This document shows positions 1 to 7,524 of a stretch of 43,041 nucleotides of DNA, piece after piece (positions within the stretch are counted from its first letter, which is position 1; the number at the start of each line of letters is the position of its first letter). Under the pieces are notes generated by a model that worked only from the letters and a program-made list of their open reading frames with translations, did not search any database and was not told the DNA's origin. The translations under genes were made by a program, and so were the position numbers. Origin of the DNA: Vibrio sp. 10N.261.45.E2 (GTDB lineage Bacteria; Pseudomonadota; Gammaproteobacteria; Enterobacterales; Vibrionaceae); the NCBI RefSeq assembly GCF_002875705.1, contig NZ_MCZZ01000174.1, positions 1-43,041 on the forward strand, read 5' to 3'.

Positions 1-170
1 TTCACTATGCCACTACAGTCTACATCATCAGACAGGCAAAGGTTGTTAGCGGGGTAGTGGATTTCTGCATTGATGACGATGTCTTGCTGCTTCGACTTTT
101 CTTCTTCATTAAAGCCGATGAAGGTTCTAAGTCTGAGATTTGTAATGGTGATAATGGCGTTGTGGTTCAT
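1..170 (-). CDS. folX: Dihydroneopterin triphosphate 2'-epimerase FolX, partial (C-terminus beyond window edge)
   Basis: The complement from the ATG at 170 reads an open frame beginning MNHNAIITITNLRLRTFIGF, followed by NEEEKSKQQDIVINAEI and HYPANNLCLSDDVD, and it runs off the left edge. This is the N-terminal half of the FolB/FolX fold; the TFIGFNEEE segment is typical of FolX rather than FolB. FolX epimerises 7,8-dihydroneopterin triphosphate to dihydromonapterin triphosphate in the cytoplasm. About 56 of roughly 120 residues are visible. An AAGGA stretch lies about 12 nt before the start. It is downstream of folK on the same strand with a 113-bp gap, so the two are probably one pterin transcription unit. 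Confidence 0.88.
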   Translation of the reverse strand, partial: MNHNAIITITNLRLRTFIGFNEEEKSKQQDIVINAEIHYPANNLCLSDDVDCSGIV

Positions 171-283
171 AACAGTGTCCAGTCCTTAGAAAGTGAAGTC
201 AGTTACGTGCTTGTTTTAAGAAAAGATCAGTAAAGTTCAAGCGATTAAGAATTTGTGTCGTTGCTGTTGCCGCCGTACAGAGG

Positions 284-781
284 TCAAGTGAAACTAAGCT
301 CAAAAGGGATGGGTTCGGTTTTTTGACTCGCTTGGTCGAAGTTGTTCCAGAGCTGCTGGAAGGTTATGTCTAGCGTGGGGTGACGTTCCTGCGCCGCAAT
401 ATCAACTAACGGCCTGAGCACAAAAGCGTACTCGGTGATTTCGCCTCTAGGCAGCTCGACTCCATCTATAATGCCGACTTGTTTATCATAAAGAAGGATG
501 TCGATATCCATCGTGCGTGAAGCATAGGCTTTGGTCTGACGCTTGCGATCGTTTTCTGATTCTATTTGATGCAGAACCTGAACCAACTCGGCGACAGGGA
601 GGTCACATTCGAACCCAACGACTAGGTTAAGAAAATTGTCCCCTTCAAAACCGACAGGCTCGCAATCGTAGAATTTAGAAATTTTTAGCGGTGCAAAGCG
701 GTCATGCAATGCTTTGAGAGATTCTGTGACGTGATGTTCTCGGTTAATGTTGCTGCCGATACTGACATAGACGTTGGCCAT
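284..781 (-). CDS. folK: 2-amino-4-hydroxy-6-hydroxymethyldihydropteridine diphosphokinase (HPPK)
   Basis: HPPK transfers pyrophosphate from ATP to 6-hydroxymethyl-7,8-dihydropterin in folate synthesis. The protein starts MANVYVSIGSNINRE, the family's N-terminal signature, and carries the catalytic-loop pattern TMDIDILLYD with the two Mg-binding aspartates and the preceding R(Q)TKAYASR segment, then ELPRGEITEYAFVLRPL. The frame stays open 14 codons further upstream, but the start at 781 is preceded by AAGGAAGG at good spacing and begins exactly at the family N-terminus. Its 165 residues match the usual length. Vibrio carries another folK near panB on the main chromosome, so this may be a second copy paired with folX (inference). 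Confidence 0.9.
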   Translation of the reverse strand: MANVYVSIGSNINREHHVTESLKALHDRFAPLKISKFYDCEPVGFEGDNFLNLVVGFECDLPVAELVQVLHQIESENDRKRQTKAYASRTMDIDILLYDKQVGIIDGVELPRGEITEYAFVLRPLVDIAAQERHPTLDITFQQLWNNFDQASQKTEPIPFELSFT

Positions 782-1030
782 AGTTTTCCTTCCTTTTAAG
801 GAGCCTATACGTCTAACTCGCAATGAAGATCAGCTATGTTTCCTTCTTAGAGGCACGAAGATAAAAGAAAATACGGTTCTGCCGCAAATTTTGCCTGTTT
901 TGAGTCAGAACAAAGGGAACTTGTGAGCTAGAAAGTGCCACGAGTAAAAACTCAGCCTATGAAGGTTCTGGGCATAAATGAACTACAGCTTCCCCCTAAA
1001 TTAGCATTTACCAGAAAGCTAAAGGTAAAT

Positions 1031-1058
1031 GAAAAAGCCCAAACAAAGGATTGGGCTC
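1031..1058 (-). terminator. Intrinsic terminator of the endonuclease gene
   Basis: AGCCCAA (1036-1042) pairs with TTGGGCT (1051-1057) across an 8-nt loop. On the minus strand the stem is followed by TTTTTC. It lies about 45 bp after the stop of the nuclease gene. Confidence 0.75.
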
Positions 1059-1102
1059 AATTCAATAATCATGAAACCATTGTCATGGTGGTTATATTCC
1101 GA

Positions 1103-2719
1103 TTAATTTCCCCAGATTTGGCTTACAAATTCTGGATGGTCAATAAACGGATTACGATTCCCTTGGAAATCATGTACCGCCTTATTTCGGTCGATTTCTT
1201 TTTGGCTCACTGGATCTTCAGAATGCCAACGCTTTAGCATAGTAAGTAGCCAAGGTTCAAAAACGGTTGTATTGGTCCCATCCAGAACAGCATCAGAGCT
1301 TGTAGAGTTCCCTTCCCAATTAGCGATTTCATTTTCATAGCGTGTTGCCATGTAGAAATATGCTCTTGCGAAATCACCTTTAAACTCATCAATTGGCTCA
1401 AAAACCGTACCGACATAACCAAGAGAGTTCGTTGCACTGCCTAACTTAGAACCATTGCTTGATGTGTATGCCGCACTACTTACCTCACCAAATGGCCAAT
1501 TACTACGTTTCGAGTTAACGTAGCCGTCAGTGGCAAATAAATGGTGACCGTCAGAGTTCATTGGCTCGACTTTCCCACCAAACCAGCTTTTCGGGAATGA
1601 GTGCTCACGGTTGTAGCAATCACCTTCTTTGCTGTATTGACCACATTGATCGACCACCTTAGTAAATTGGATTGAATCTGAGCCTGAAGGTTTCTCCGAA
1701 TACATATCGAGAATCGACCCATCAGTGTCATAGTATGCGTCTAAGTCAGCCTCAGACACTAATGTCCAAATAGCGGTGTAACCCTGACTATTATGATTAT
1801 CAATAATTTGATATAAGGCCGTTTTTAACGCAAAGCCCACTTTGCCTTCAGCGTCTTTGTAATATTCACCTAAAACTGGTGGTTCAGTCGGTGGTGTAGT
1901 TGAGCCACCAATCGTAAACTCTGTACTCTGACTTGCTTGGAAATCACCACCAGATGCCACAATGATTCCGTTTACCGACAAACTGTATGAACCATTCCCC
2001 ACACTGCAGCACATTCCATCTCCATAAGAGTCTGAGACTTCTAGGGTGTAGCTACCATCCGCTAAACACACTTCCACTTCATTGATGGTGTTACTTTTAT
2101 AGTCCGAACCAGAATAAAGAGTTTGAGAAACTGAGTTTTTAAGAGACCAACTGGTTTCAGAACCATAGTTATCCGTCACGAGCGTGAGTGCGGCACTTGT
2201 GTCATTGCAGCTTTGTGTTGGTGGAGCCTCCGTAGGCTGAAAGTTATCTAAATACACCACTTCCGAACCATCAAAACCGGCATCATCATAAAATCGTACG
2301 CCCACAACAATGTCTTTGGTGCTCGTAGCACTGTACGAGTGAGTCAATGCCTGCCACTGATTCGTTAAACCATTATTGGAGTAACCCAAATAGCCATCAA
2401 CAAAAAGGCGAGCTTTCACGTTGCCTTCCGTGTGGTAAACATCGACAGAGAAATCATAAGTTTTCCCTTGTTCAACACTTATTGTTTGCAGAAAATCAGT
2501 ATTACTTTGAGTGCCTGTATTCACGGTTACTTGCGCAGAGAAACTGCCGTTATTGACAGGGTCGGTAGAGGGTGATACCGCAATGCCGGAATCAATTACA
2601 CTCCATCCAGATGGTACGTTTCCTTCCCAGTTTTCGAAACTTCCATTTTGGATTTGTGCATGCGCACTCGCTGAACAAAGTAATGCAACGCCACTTAGTG
2701 TTATTATTCTATTTATCAT
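1103..2719 (-). CDS. Secreted endonuclease I-family nuclease with N-terminal accessory domains
   Basis: A 538-aa exported nuclease. Residues 1-21 form a signal peptide ending SASAHA. Residues about 22-165 are a carbohydrate-binding-like beta-sandwich (NGSFENWEGNVPSGW at its start, VVYLDNF at its end). Residues about 170-270 form a Cys-containing domain (SDSYGDGMCC), similar to pre-peptidase accessory domains of secreted Vibrio enzymes. From about 285 an endonuclease I domain follows, with NREHSFPKSWFGG, DGHHLFATDGYVNSKRSNWP and the Cys pair of VDQCGQYSKEGDCYN. The His and Asn residues of these motifs bind the metal and cut DNA or RNA in this family. It probably degrades extracellular nucleic acid for nutrients or biofilm and NET escape (inference). 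It stands alone with its own terminator. Confidence 0.88.
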   Translation of the reverse strand: MINRIITLSGVALLCSASAHAQIQNGSFENWEGNVPSGWSVIDSGIAVSPSTDPVNNGSFSAQVTVNTGTQSNTDFLQTISVEQGKTYDFSVDVYHTEGNVKARLFVDGYLGYSNNGLTNQWQALTHSYSATSTKDIVVGVRFYDDAGFDGSEVVYLDNFQPTEAPPTQSCNDTSAALTLVTDNYGSETSWSLKNSVSQTLYSGSDYKSNTINEVEVCLADGSYTLEVSDSYGDGMCCSVGNGSYSLSVNGIIVASGGDFQASQSTEFTIGGSTTPPTEPPVLGEYYKDAEGKVGFALKTALYQIIDNHNSQGYTAIWTLVSEADLDAYYDTDGSILDMYSEKPSGSDSIQFTKVVDQCGQYSKEGDCYNREHSFPKSWFGGKVEPMNSDGHHLFATDGYVNSKRSNWPFGEVSSAAYTSSNGSKLGSATNSLGYVGTVFEPIDEFKGDFARAYFYMATRYENEIANWEGNSTSSDAVLDGTNTTVFEPWLLTMLKRWHSEDPVSQKEIDRNKAVHDFQGNRNPFIDHPEFVSQIWGN

Positions 2720-2898
2720 ATAACCTTCTGTTTAATCGGATAAAAATCAACTAAGCTTAGAAAGTAATCAAAAGATGAATGGAGATAAACATCACATTTA
2801 TAAATGTAAGCAGTATTACTTTTATTAATATGTGTGATGTAAAGCAGTGTGGTATCAACCTACCTAATGCTTTTGCGCGCTAGATTATTGAAAAAATT
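2720..2898. other. AT-rich upstream region of the nuclease gene
   Basis: No coding frame or recognised RNA is visible here. It presumably carries the nuclease promoter on the minus strand. Confidence 0.5.
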
Positions 2899-2930
2899 TC
2901 ATCTTGGCTTTCAGGGGAAAGCCAAGATGA
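2899..2930. repeat. Perfect 14-bp hairpin with AGGG loop, possible IS200 left end or terminator
   Basis: TCATCTTGGCTTTC (2899-2912) is exactly complementary to 2917-2930 around a 4-nt loop. On the minus strand it is followed by a T-rich run (AAATTTTTTC), so it can also end transcription leftwards. IS200 elements are known for a terminator-like hairpin near the left end that blocks incoming transcripts. Confidence 0.65.
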
Positions 2931-3290
2931 ACCCAAAATAAGCACTTATCCACAAGCCCTGCCTACAGTAAATGTAACCTCTACTATAGCCTGAAGAAAT
3001 ACCCAAGTTATCACTCTCGAGTTTGTTAGGTGTTTTAAAGGGCCGAACATCAATTAGACTTTTCAATAAATTTCCACATATACGTAAGAAACTATGGGGA
3101 AATCACTTTTGGGCTAGAGGGTATTTTGTCGATACGTCGGTGTGAATGGAGAAGTCATTCGACGATATGTACGACACCAAGATAAATAGGACATAGTGTA
3201 TGAACAACAACTGCAGTTATTTAAGAGCTGATAGCGTGGATGCCCACTTCTAAGGGGTTATAAAGCAAAACCGCCTTCTATGAAGGCGGA
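2899..3290 (+). mobile_element. Decayed, internally deleted IS200-type (Y1) insertion sequence
   Basis: Plus-strand codons from 2993 read IPKLSLSSLLGVLKGRTSIR, then FNKFPHIRKKLWG and HFWARGYFVDT up to 3136. After a one-base deletion near 3134-3138 the reading continues in the next frame as VGVNGEVIRRYVRHQDK, a stop at 3187, then DIVYEQQLQLFKS with a final stop at 3229. This is the C-terminal half of IS200-family Y1 transposases (KGRTS, HFWARGYFVDTVG). The catalytic N-terminal half with the HUH motif is missing. A perfect 14-bp hairpin sits to the left (2899-2930) and a second to the right (3271-3289), as expected for IS200/IS605 ends. The element cannot move on its own. Confidence 0.75.
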
Positions 3291-3295
3291 TATTT
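3271..3295. terminator. Hairpin with flanking A/T runs: IS right-end structure or bidirectional terminator
   Basis: CCGCCTTC (3271-3278) pairs with GAAGGCGG (3282-3289). AAAA precedes it on the plus strand (a U run on the minus strand) and ATATTTT follows. It is 29 bp beyond the stop of the GH114 stub on the minus strand and 40 bp beyond the transposase remnant on the plus strand, so it could serve either. Confidence 0.6.
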
Positions 3296-3317
3296 TATAT
3301 GATAATTATTGGACGCC

Positions 3318-3600
3318 TTACAAACAGCTAAACCTAAAACTATCTTTTAAATCAAGGGGCAAGATTAGGGTACTAAATTGGTTGTCCCTAGATTCTTGGC
3401 ATATTGCTGCTCTCTCACTAGAGCTGTTGACATACCTATCTAAGTATTCAGCTGTTAAAACAGGCTTGCCGTGATTAATAAAAGGCAGCAGTGCATCACA
3501 TTCGTTGTACTCAAAACATTGTTCGTTAACAGCAAAGTCAAAGTACTCGACCAGTTCACTTAGAGAGTTAGCGACTTTGAAATGTAGATAAAAGGTAGTG
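3318..3600 (-). pseudogene. C-terminal stub of a GH114-type (endo-alpha-1,4-polygalactosaminidase-like) glycosidase
   Basis: The complement reads VANSLSELVEYFDFAVNEQC, then FEYNECDALLPFINHGKPVL, TAEYLDRYVNSS and QFSTLILPLDLKDSFRFSC before the stop at 3318. The FDFAVNEQC-EY-EC-PF-GK-EY pattern is characteristic of the GH114/TM1410 TIM-barrel family. Only about 90 C-terminal residues remain. No start codon or signal peptide lies upstream. The frame can be followed back into the stop codon of the preceding sensor kinase gene, so the 5' part is lost rather than shifted. Intact homologues are usually over 200 residues and exported. The stub abuts the IS200 remnant, suggesting a deletion-prone site. 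Confidence 0.7.
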
Positions 3601-3638
3601 CTATTTATATTGCATAAATAATACAGAGCAAACGACGG

Positions 3639-6125
3639 CTAGCTTGCTCTATCTACCTTTTTAATTTTTTTGAGGTAACGAGAAAGGGCTTCTACTAAGT
3701 CAGACTTAATTAGTGGTTTAGTTAGCACTTCATTTGCGCCTGCCTCAATGAAAGCTTGGGTAGATGTTTGCATGATATCGGCAGTCCAGCCAAAAATAAC
3801 AAGATCAACATGGCCAGCTTGTCGTATTTTGCGAACTGTTTCTAAACCATTCATTTTCGGCATGTGGTTATCAATAATCGCTAAGTTAAAATGCCCCGTT
3901 TCTAGGTGCGTTAACGTGTCATACCCGTTATCACAGGTAACACACTCAACGTTTAATTTATCTAGAAAACCGTTGGCGATGATACGGTTCATTTTATTGT
4001 CATCCGTCACTAAGACTCTAAAAGGAGTTAGGTCTACTTCCTGTTTTGTTGGACTTTTCTGATGTTCAACCGCAACCGCGGGTAGGTTTATAACAAAACT
4101 GAAGCGGCTTCCTATACCAAGCTCACTTTTCACATTGAGCTGGCCTTTCATTAAAGTGACGAGCTTGTGAGAAATCGCTAGGCCAAGCCCGGTGCCACCA
4201 TAATTTCTTGTTGTCGATACATCCGCTTGCTCAAATTCATTGAAAATTGAATTCAGCCTCTCACTAGGGATCCCGATGCCGCTATCTTCTACTGCAAACT
4301 CAATCAAAGAATTACCCAAAGGTTTGATTGTGACGTTGATTGACCCATATTTAGTAAACTTGAGTGCATTTCCAACTAAGTTGAGAATGACCTGTCGAAT
4401 TCGAACGGAATCGCCTTTGTACGAGCAGGAGGCATCACAATCATTCAGCAAAGAAAACTCAATCCCTTTCTCTGAACACAAGGTCTGGTAAGTGTTTAAT
4501 ACGGGGTTAGTGATGTCGTACATTTTGAATGAGTGTGGATCAATTTCTAAACTGTCATTTTCTATTTTGGCTAAGTCTAAAATATCATTAAGTATGGCAA
4601 TTAAGTGCTCGCCTGAGTCAAGTGCTAACTGAAGAACCTCCCTTTGCTCAGCTTTTTCCAAATCCTCAACAAGCATCTGTAGAATACCAAGTAAGCCATT
4701 CATCGGAGTTCTAATTTCATGGCTCATTGTCGCCAAAAATAGTGATTTTGCATCATTCGCTTGGCGCGCATTATTTGCCTGTTCCTCTAATTCCTTCTCA
4801 AGCTTCTTAAATTCTGTGATATCACGTTCAATTGCGATAAAACGTTCAACTTCACCTTCAATGTTACGCAAAGGTACGATATCAATATCAATCCAATAGG
4901 GCGTTTTGTCGATCGCGTAATTCAATATTTCCGCTTTAACTTGATTCCCCTGTCGAATCGCAGAGCCTATTCGGCTTGCCGTGCTAACAGAAGTTCCTTC
5001 ACCTTGTAGAAATGAGCCTGGTCTTAACCCTTTGATTGAGTCTAAGCGATAACCTGTCATTCTTTCAAAAGCACGGTTTACCCATTCTATACGCCCTTTA
5101 TTATCTGTAATAACAACGCCGTCTCTGGCTGTCTTGACAACGGTGGCAAGAAGGTGACTTTCACGCTCTTGCTCTGCTAACCGTTCGTTGGATTCTTCTA
5201 GTTGCTTTTTGGAGCCTGCCAGTTCTTTGTGGGGATTAACGAACAGTTTTTGTCCGATAAAAAACACTAAAATAGAGCTGAGTGCCAAGACGATCAAAAG
5301 CCCATTTAACAGCTCCTTTTGTAAGCTTAAGAGCTGATCGTTAACGAATGAGCTGCTTACCCCTTGGGTTAATACCAAATCTCCTCTAGTTAAAGCCGTT
5401 TGAGTCAAAATCCAGTCTTCTTCAGTGTATTTATTCTTAAATGGTGTGTGTGAATCGTGGCTATGTGAGTGCGTATGCGTGTCATCAGTTTCGATGAGGG
5501 AAGCGATCGGCGAGCTGACTTGACTAAGCTCGTACCAACGTTCTCGATTCGTGACAAACGAACCAAAGAATTCATCGTAATCGACTGCAGTTTCGCCATA
5601 TAGTACTCCCACGAAATCACTGCCTTGGAGTAAAGGCATAAATAGTTTGATACAAATATGATTGGTGTCATCGTGCAAAAGGTACAGAATACGATCATCG
5701 ACTTCTTGATTAGCGATGGCATCAAAGATGGCTTGCTCTTGCTTTGATGCCGGGTGGCGAAAAGTGTCTTCAAACAACAATTGGCCGGTGCGATCTCGCA
5801 CAGCAAATTGCATCGATTGATTCTGTCCTTTGAATCGCTCTAGATTAAATGATAGGCGCTCTATATTTGAGCCCGATGCTGCGTCGATGACTTCTTGGTA
5901 TTGCGAAGCTAAAATAATACGGTCTTCAGCAACCTCGAGGTACTTCTCCATAAAAATTTTAGCAGACTCTAGCTCAAAGCTACTGTTACCGCTTTGCAGT
6001 TGCTTAACGGTCGATTGGCTGTGACTAGAGAGGACATAAAGTGAAATGCCACCGTACGTCAATGAGGTGAGCAAGAGAAAGAATACAAGCAGTACTCTGG
6101 GGCTAATTGAAGAAAGCTTGGTCAT
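3639..6125 (-). CDS. Hybrid sensor histidine kinase with His-rich periplasmic sensor, PAS and receiver domains
   Basis: An 828-aa inner-membrane two-component kinase. TM1 is at about 8-32 and TM2 at about 274-293, enclosing a Cache-like periplasmic domain (33-273) with the insert THTHSHSHDSHT at 216-227. A coiled linker follows, then a PAS domain (about 323-440), a HisKA domain with H469 in ATMSHEIRTPMNG, an HATPase with DSGIGIP and GGTGLGLAI, and a C-terminal receiver (702-828) with acidic pair DD and phospho-acceptor D752 in IIDNHMPKMNG. There is no Hpt domain, so phosphate would leave through a separate Hpt protein or be used internally. No response regulator gene is adjacent. The His-rich insert suggests metal binding (inference); the ligand is unknown. 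Confidence 0.85.
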   Translation of the reverse strand: MTKLSSISPRVLLVFFLLLTSLTYGGISLYVLSSHSQSTVKQLQSGNSSFELESAKIFMEKYLEVAEDRIILASQYQEVIDAASGSNIERLSFNLERFKGQNQSMQFAVRDRTGQLLFEDTFRHPASKQEQAIFDAIANQEVDDRILYLLHDDTNHICIKLFMPLLQGSDFVGVLYGETAVDYDEFFGSFVTNRERWYELSQVSSPIASLIETDDTHTHSHSHDSHTPFKNKYTEEDWILTQTALTRGDLVLTQGVSSSFVNDQLLSLQKELLNGLLIVLALSSILVFFIGQKLFVNPHKELAGSKKQLEESNERLAEQERESHLLATVVKTARDGVVITDNKGRIEWVNRAFERMTGYRLDSIKGLRPGSFLQGEGTSVSTASRIGSAIRQGNQVKAEILNYAIDKTPYWIDIDIVPLRNIEGEVERFIAIERDITEFKKLEKELEEQANNARQANDAKSLFLATMSHEIRTPMNGLLGILQMLVEDLEKAEQREVLQLALDSGEHLIAILNDILDLAKIENDSLEIDPHSFKMYDITNPVLNTYQTLCSEKGIEFSLLNDCDASCSYKGDSVRIRQVILNLVGNALKFTKYGSINVTIKPLGNSLIEFAVEDSGIGIPSERLNSIFNEFEQADVSTTRNYGGTGLGLAISHKLVTLMKGQLNVKSELGIGSRFSFVINLPAVAVEHQKSPTKQEVDLTPFRVLVTDDNKMNRIIANGFLDKLNVECVTCDNGYDTLTHLETGHFNLAIIDNHMPKMNGLETVRKIRQAGHVDLVIFGWTADIMQTSTQAFIEAGANEVLTKPLIKSDLVEALSRYLKKIKKVDRAS

Positions 6126-6422
6126 GCTTAAATGAATTCCATGTTGTTTTCTAGCTTATATAAAAAATATAGAATAGATATCTTCTTTATGAGCGGCTTT
6201 ATTATTCTTTCAGATACATTAGGCGATGATTTTTTCTACTCTGTTCGTCATTGACTAACCGAGGTATTGCCCAACGTCTTCATCACAATCTAGATTCGCG
6301 ATGCCAATGTTGCGGTTATCTAGATACTGCCATCTCTTTTATCTTTAACATTCACGATGTTGAAAAACTCTCTTAAATATCTATGTTTAATATAAGAACG
6401 TCATTAAAAGAGTATGTGAGAT
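6126..6422. other. Divergent intergenic region
   Basis: These 297 bp separate the sensor kinase and the ArsC-like gene. The region is AT-rich on both sides. I see no recognisable gene, RNA or clear operator. A short open stretch around 6250-6400 on the plus strand reads nothing I recognise. Confidence 0.5.
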
Positions 6423-6914
6423 ATGGATGCCACTCCCATTAAAGTTCTATTTGTGTGCGTGAAGAAAGGTGTAAGAGCTGCTATCGCTAAAGCGGTTGTC
6501 GAGCAGCAATCTAATGGAATCATACAAGCTAGCTGCTGTGGTTTTGAGCCAGGTGAAACCCCTAAAGTTATCTTAGACGAATTGTCTAACATGCTTGACG
6601 TTGCAATAATTGGCGAGAGTAAAACAGTATTTGAATATAAAAAGACCAATGAAAAATTCGACTACGTGATTACGCTTTGTGACCAAGCAAGTAGTGAGCA
6701 GTGTCACTTGTTTGTTGAATGCGTAAACGTGGTTTGTTCACACATACCAAATAGGCTTCACTGGGCAATCCCCAATCTCGGAGCCGCCATAGAATTGTCT
6801 GGTCATGACAGAACCGTGTTTGTCAAAGAGGTTGTAGACCAAATAACTCTTGAAGTAGCGCAGCTATTAGAAAGTACTCAAGCACAAGGTCAAAAGCCAT
6901 TTTTGCTGACTTAA
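6423..6914 (+). CDS. ArsC / low-molecular-weight phosphatase-fold protein with atypical P-loop
   Basis: A 163-aa cytoplasmic protein of the LMW-PTP/thioredoxin-coupled ArsC fold. The N-terminus KVLFVC-VKKGV-R holds a CX5R signature (C12-R18), and KFDYVITLCDQASSEQC matches the ArsC segment with a second and third Cys (C86, C94) in the places of the arsenate-reductase relay. However, the loop lacks the Asn and Ser/Thr usual in CxxNxxR(S/T), so arsenate or phosphotyrosine activity is uncertain. No ars genes are nearby. The Shine-Dalgarno sequence is weak. It converges with the Lrp gene. It could be an inactive or re-purposed family member. Confidence 0.65.
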   Translation: MDATPIKVLFVCVKKGVRAAIAKAVVEQQSNGIIQASCCGFEPGETPKVILDELSNMLDVAIIGESKTVFEYKKTNEKFDYVITLCDQASSEQCHLFVECVNVVCSHIPNRLHWAIPNLGAAIELSGHDRTVFVKEVVDQITLEVAQLLESTQAQGQKPFLLT

Positions 6915-6926
6915 AAGCGACTTTAC

Positions 6927-7388
6927 TTACCTGACTGGCAGTTTCGTTTTTGTCTTTACCTGCCCAAATGCGAAGCTGGATTCAATAGACGCAATATTGG
7001 GTAGGCGAGTTAGTTGTTTACGTATGAACTGCTCGTAGCTTTTGAGCGATTCACTTACCACATGCAATAGGTAGTCGTGATTGCCTGTCATCAAAAAGCA
7101 CTCTAGTACTTCATCAATCACTTCGATGTGCAGCTCAAAATCTCGCATGTTCTCTTCAGTCGGCTTTTCAAGTTTCACCAATACAAACACGTTCACAGGT
7201 AAGCCGCATGCTTCTTGGTCAACGCTAGCGTGATAGCCGCGAATGATCCCTTGTTTCTCCAGTGCTCGAACTCGGCGTAAGCAAGGAGAGGGTGATAATG
7301 CCACTCGATCGGCCAACTCTTGATTGGTGAGCCGAGCGTTGCTTTGCAGTTCAGCCAGTATTTTCTTGTCGATCTCGTCCATTGGCAT
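6927..7388 (-). CDS. Lrp/AsnC-family transcriptional regulator
   Basis: A 153-aa regulator. The N-terminal winged helix-turn-helix is seen in MDEIDKKILAELQSNARLTN, then QELADRVALSPSPCLRRVRA and LEKQGIIRGYHASVD. A C-terminal RAM/ActL ligand-binding half with GNHDYLLHVV follows. Such proteins bind amino acids and act as octamers. It is divergent from the PLP enzyme at 7525 across a 136-bp gap, so it most likely controls that gene and itself (inference). Confidence 0.92.
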   Translation of the reverse strand: MPMDEIDKKILAELQSNARLTNQELADRVALSPSPCLRRVRALEKQGIIRGYHASVDQEACGLPVNVFVLVKLEKPTEENMRDFELHIEVIDEVLECFLMTGNHDYLLHVVSESLKSYEQFIRKQLTRLPNIASIESSFAFGQVKTKTKLPVR

Positions 7389-7489
7389 ATTCCATCAATA
7401 TTGAAGTTTGTTTGGCAATATTATTGCTCAAAGTTTATGTCTTACTTCGCAAATAGCAATTTTTAACATCTGCCCAAAACTACAATTAA

Positions 7490-7524
7490 AGAAGGAACAA
7501 CAAGCATGGAATGACTTAGGAATT
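7490..7524 (+). promoter_or_regulatory. Leader with a two-codon ORF (ATG GAA TGA) behind a strong ribosome site
   Basis: AGAAGGA (about 7490-7496) is placed 9 nt before ATG GAA TGA at 7506-7514. The true start of the PLP enzyme lies 10 nt after that stop and has only a weaker TTAGGA at short distance. Ribosomes loading on the better site would meet a minimal ORF first. Confidence 0.4.

Noticed and set aside
935..1237. Plus-strand ORF of 100 codons
   Set aside because: It overlaps the end of the nuclease gene and its terminator, has no family resemblance and a poor start.
3280..3474. Plus-strand ORF of 64 codons
   Set aside because: Antisense to the readable GH114 stub and begins inside a hairpin.
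6240..6400. Short open stretch with CQCCGYLD-like reading
   Set aside because: No start, no similarity I can name; likely chance in intergenic DNA.
7380..7394. TTGGCATATTCCA resembling the nifX palindrome
   Set aside because: Imperfect, and it is formed by the start codons of the Lrp gene; chance similarity.
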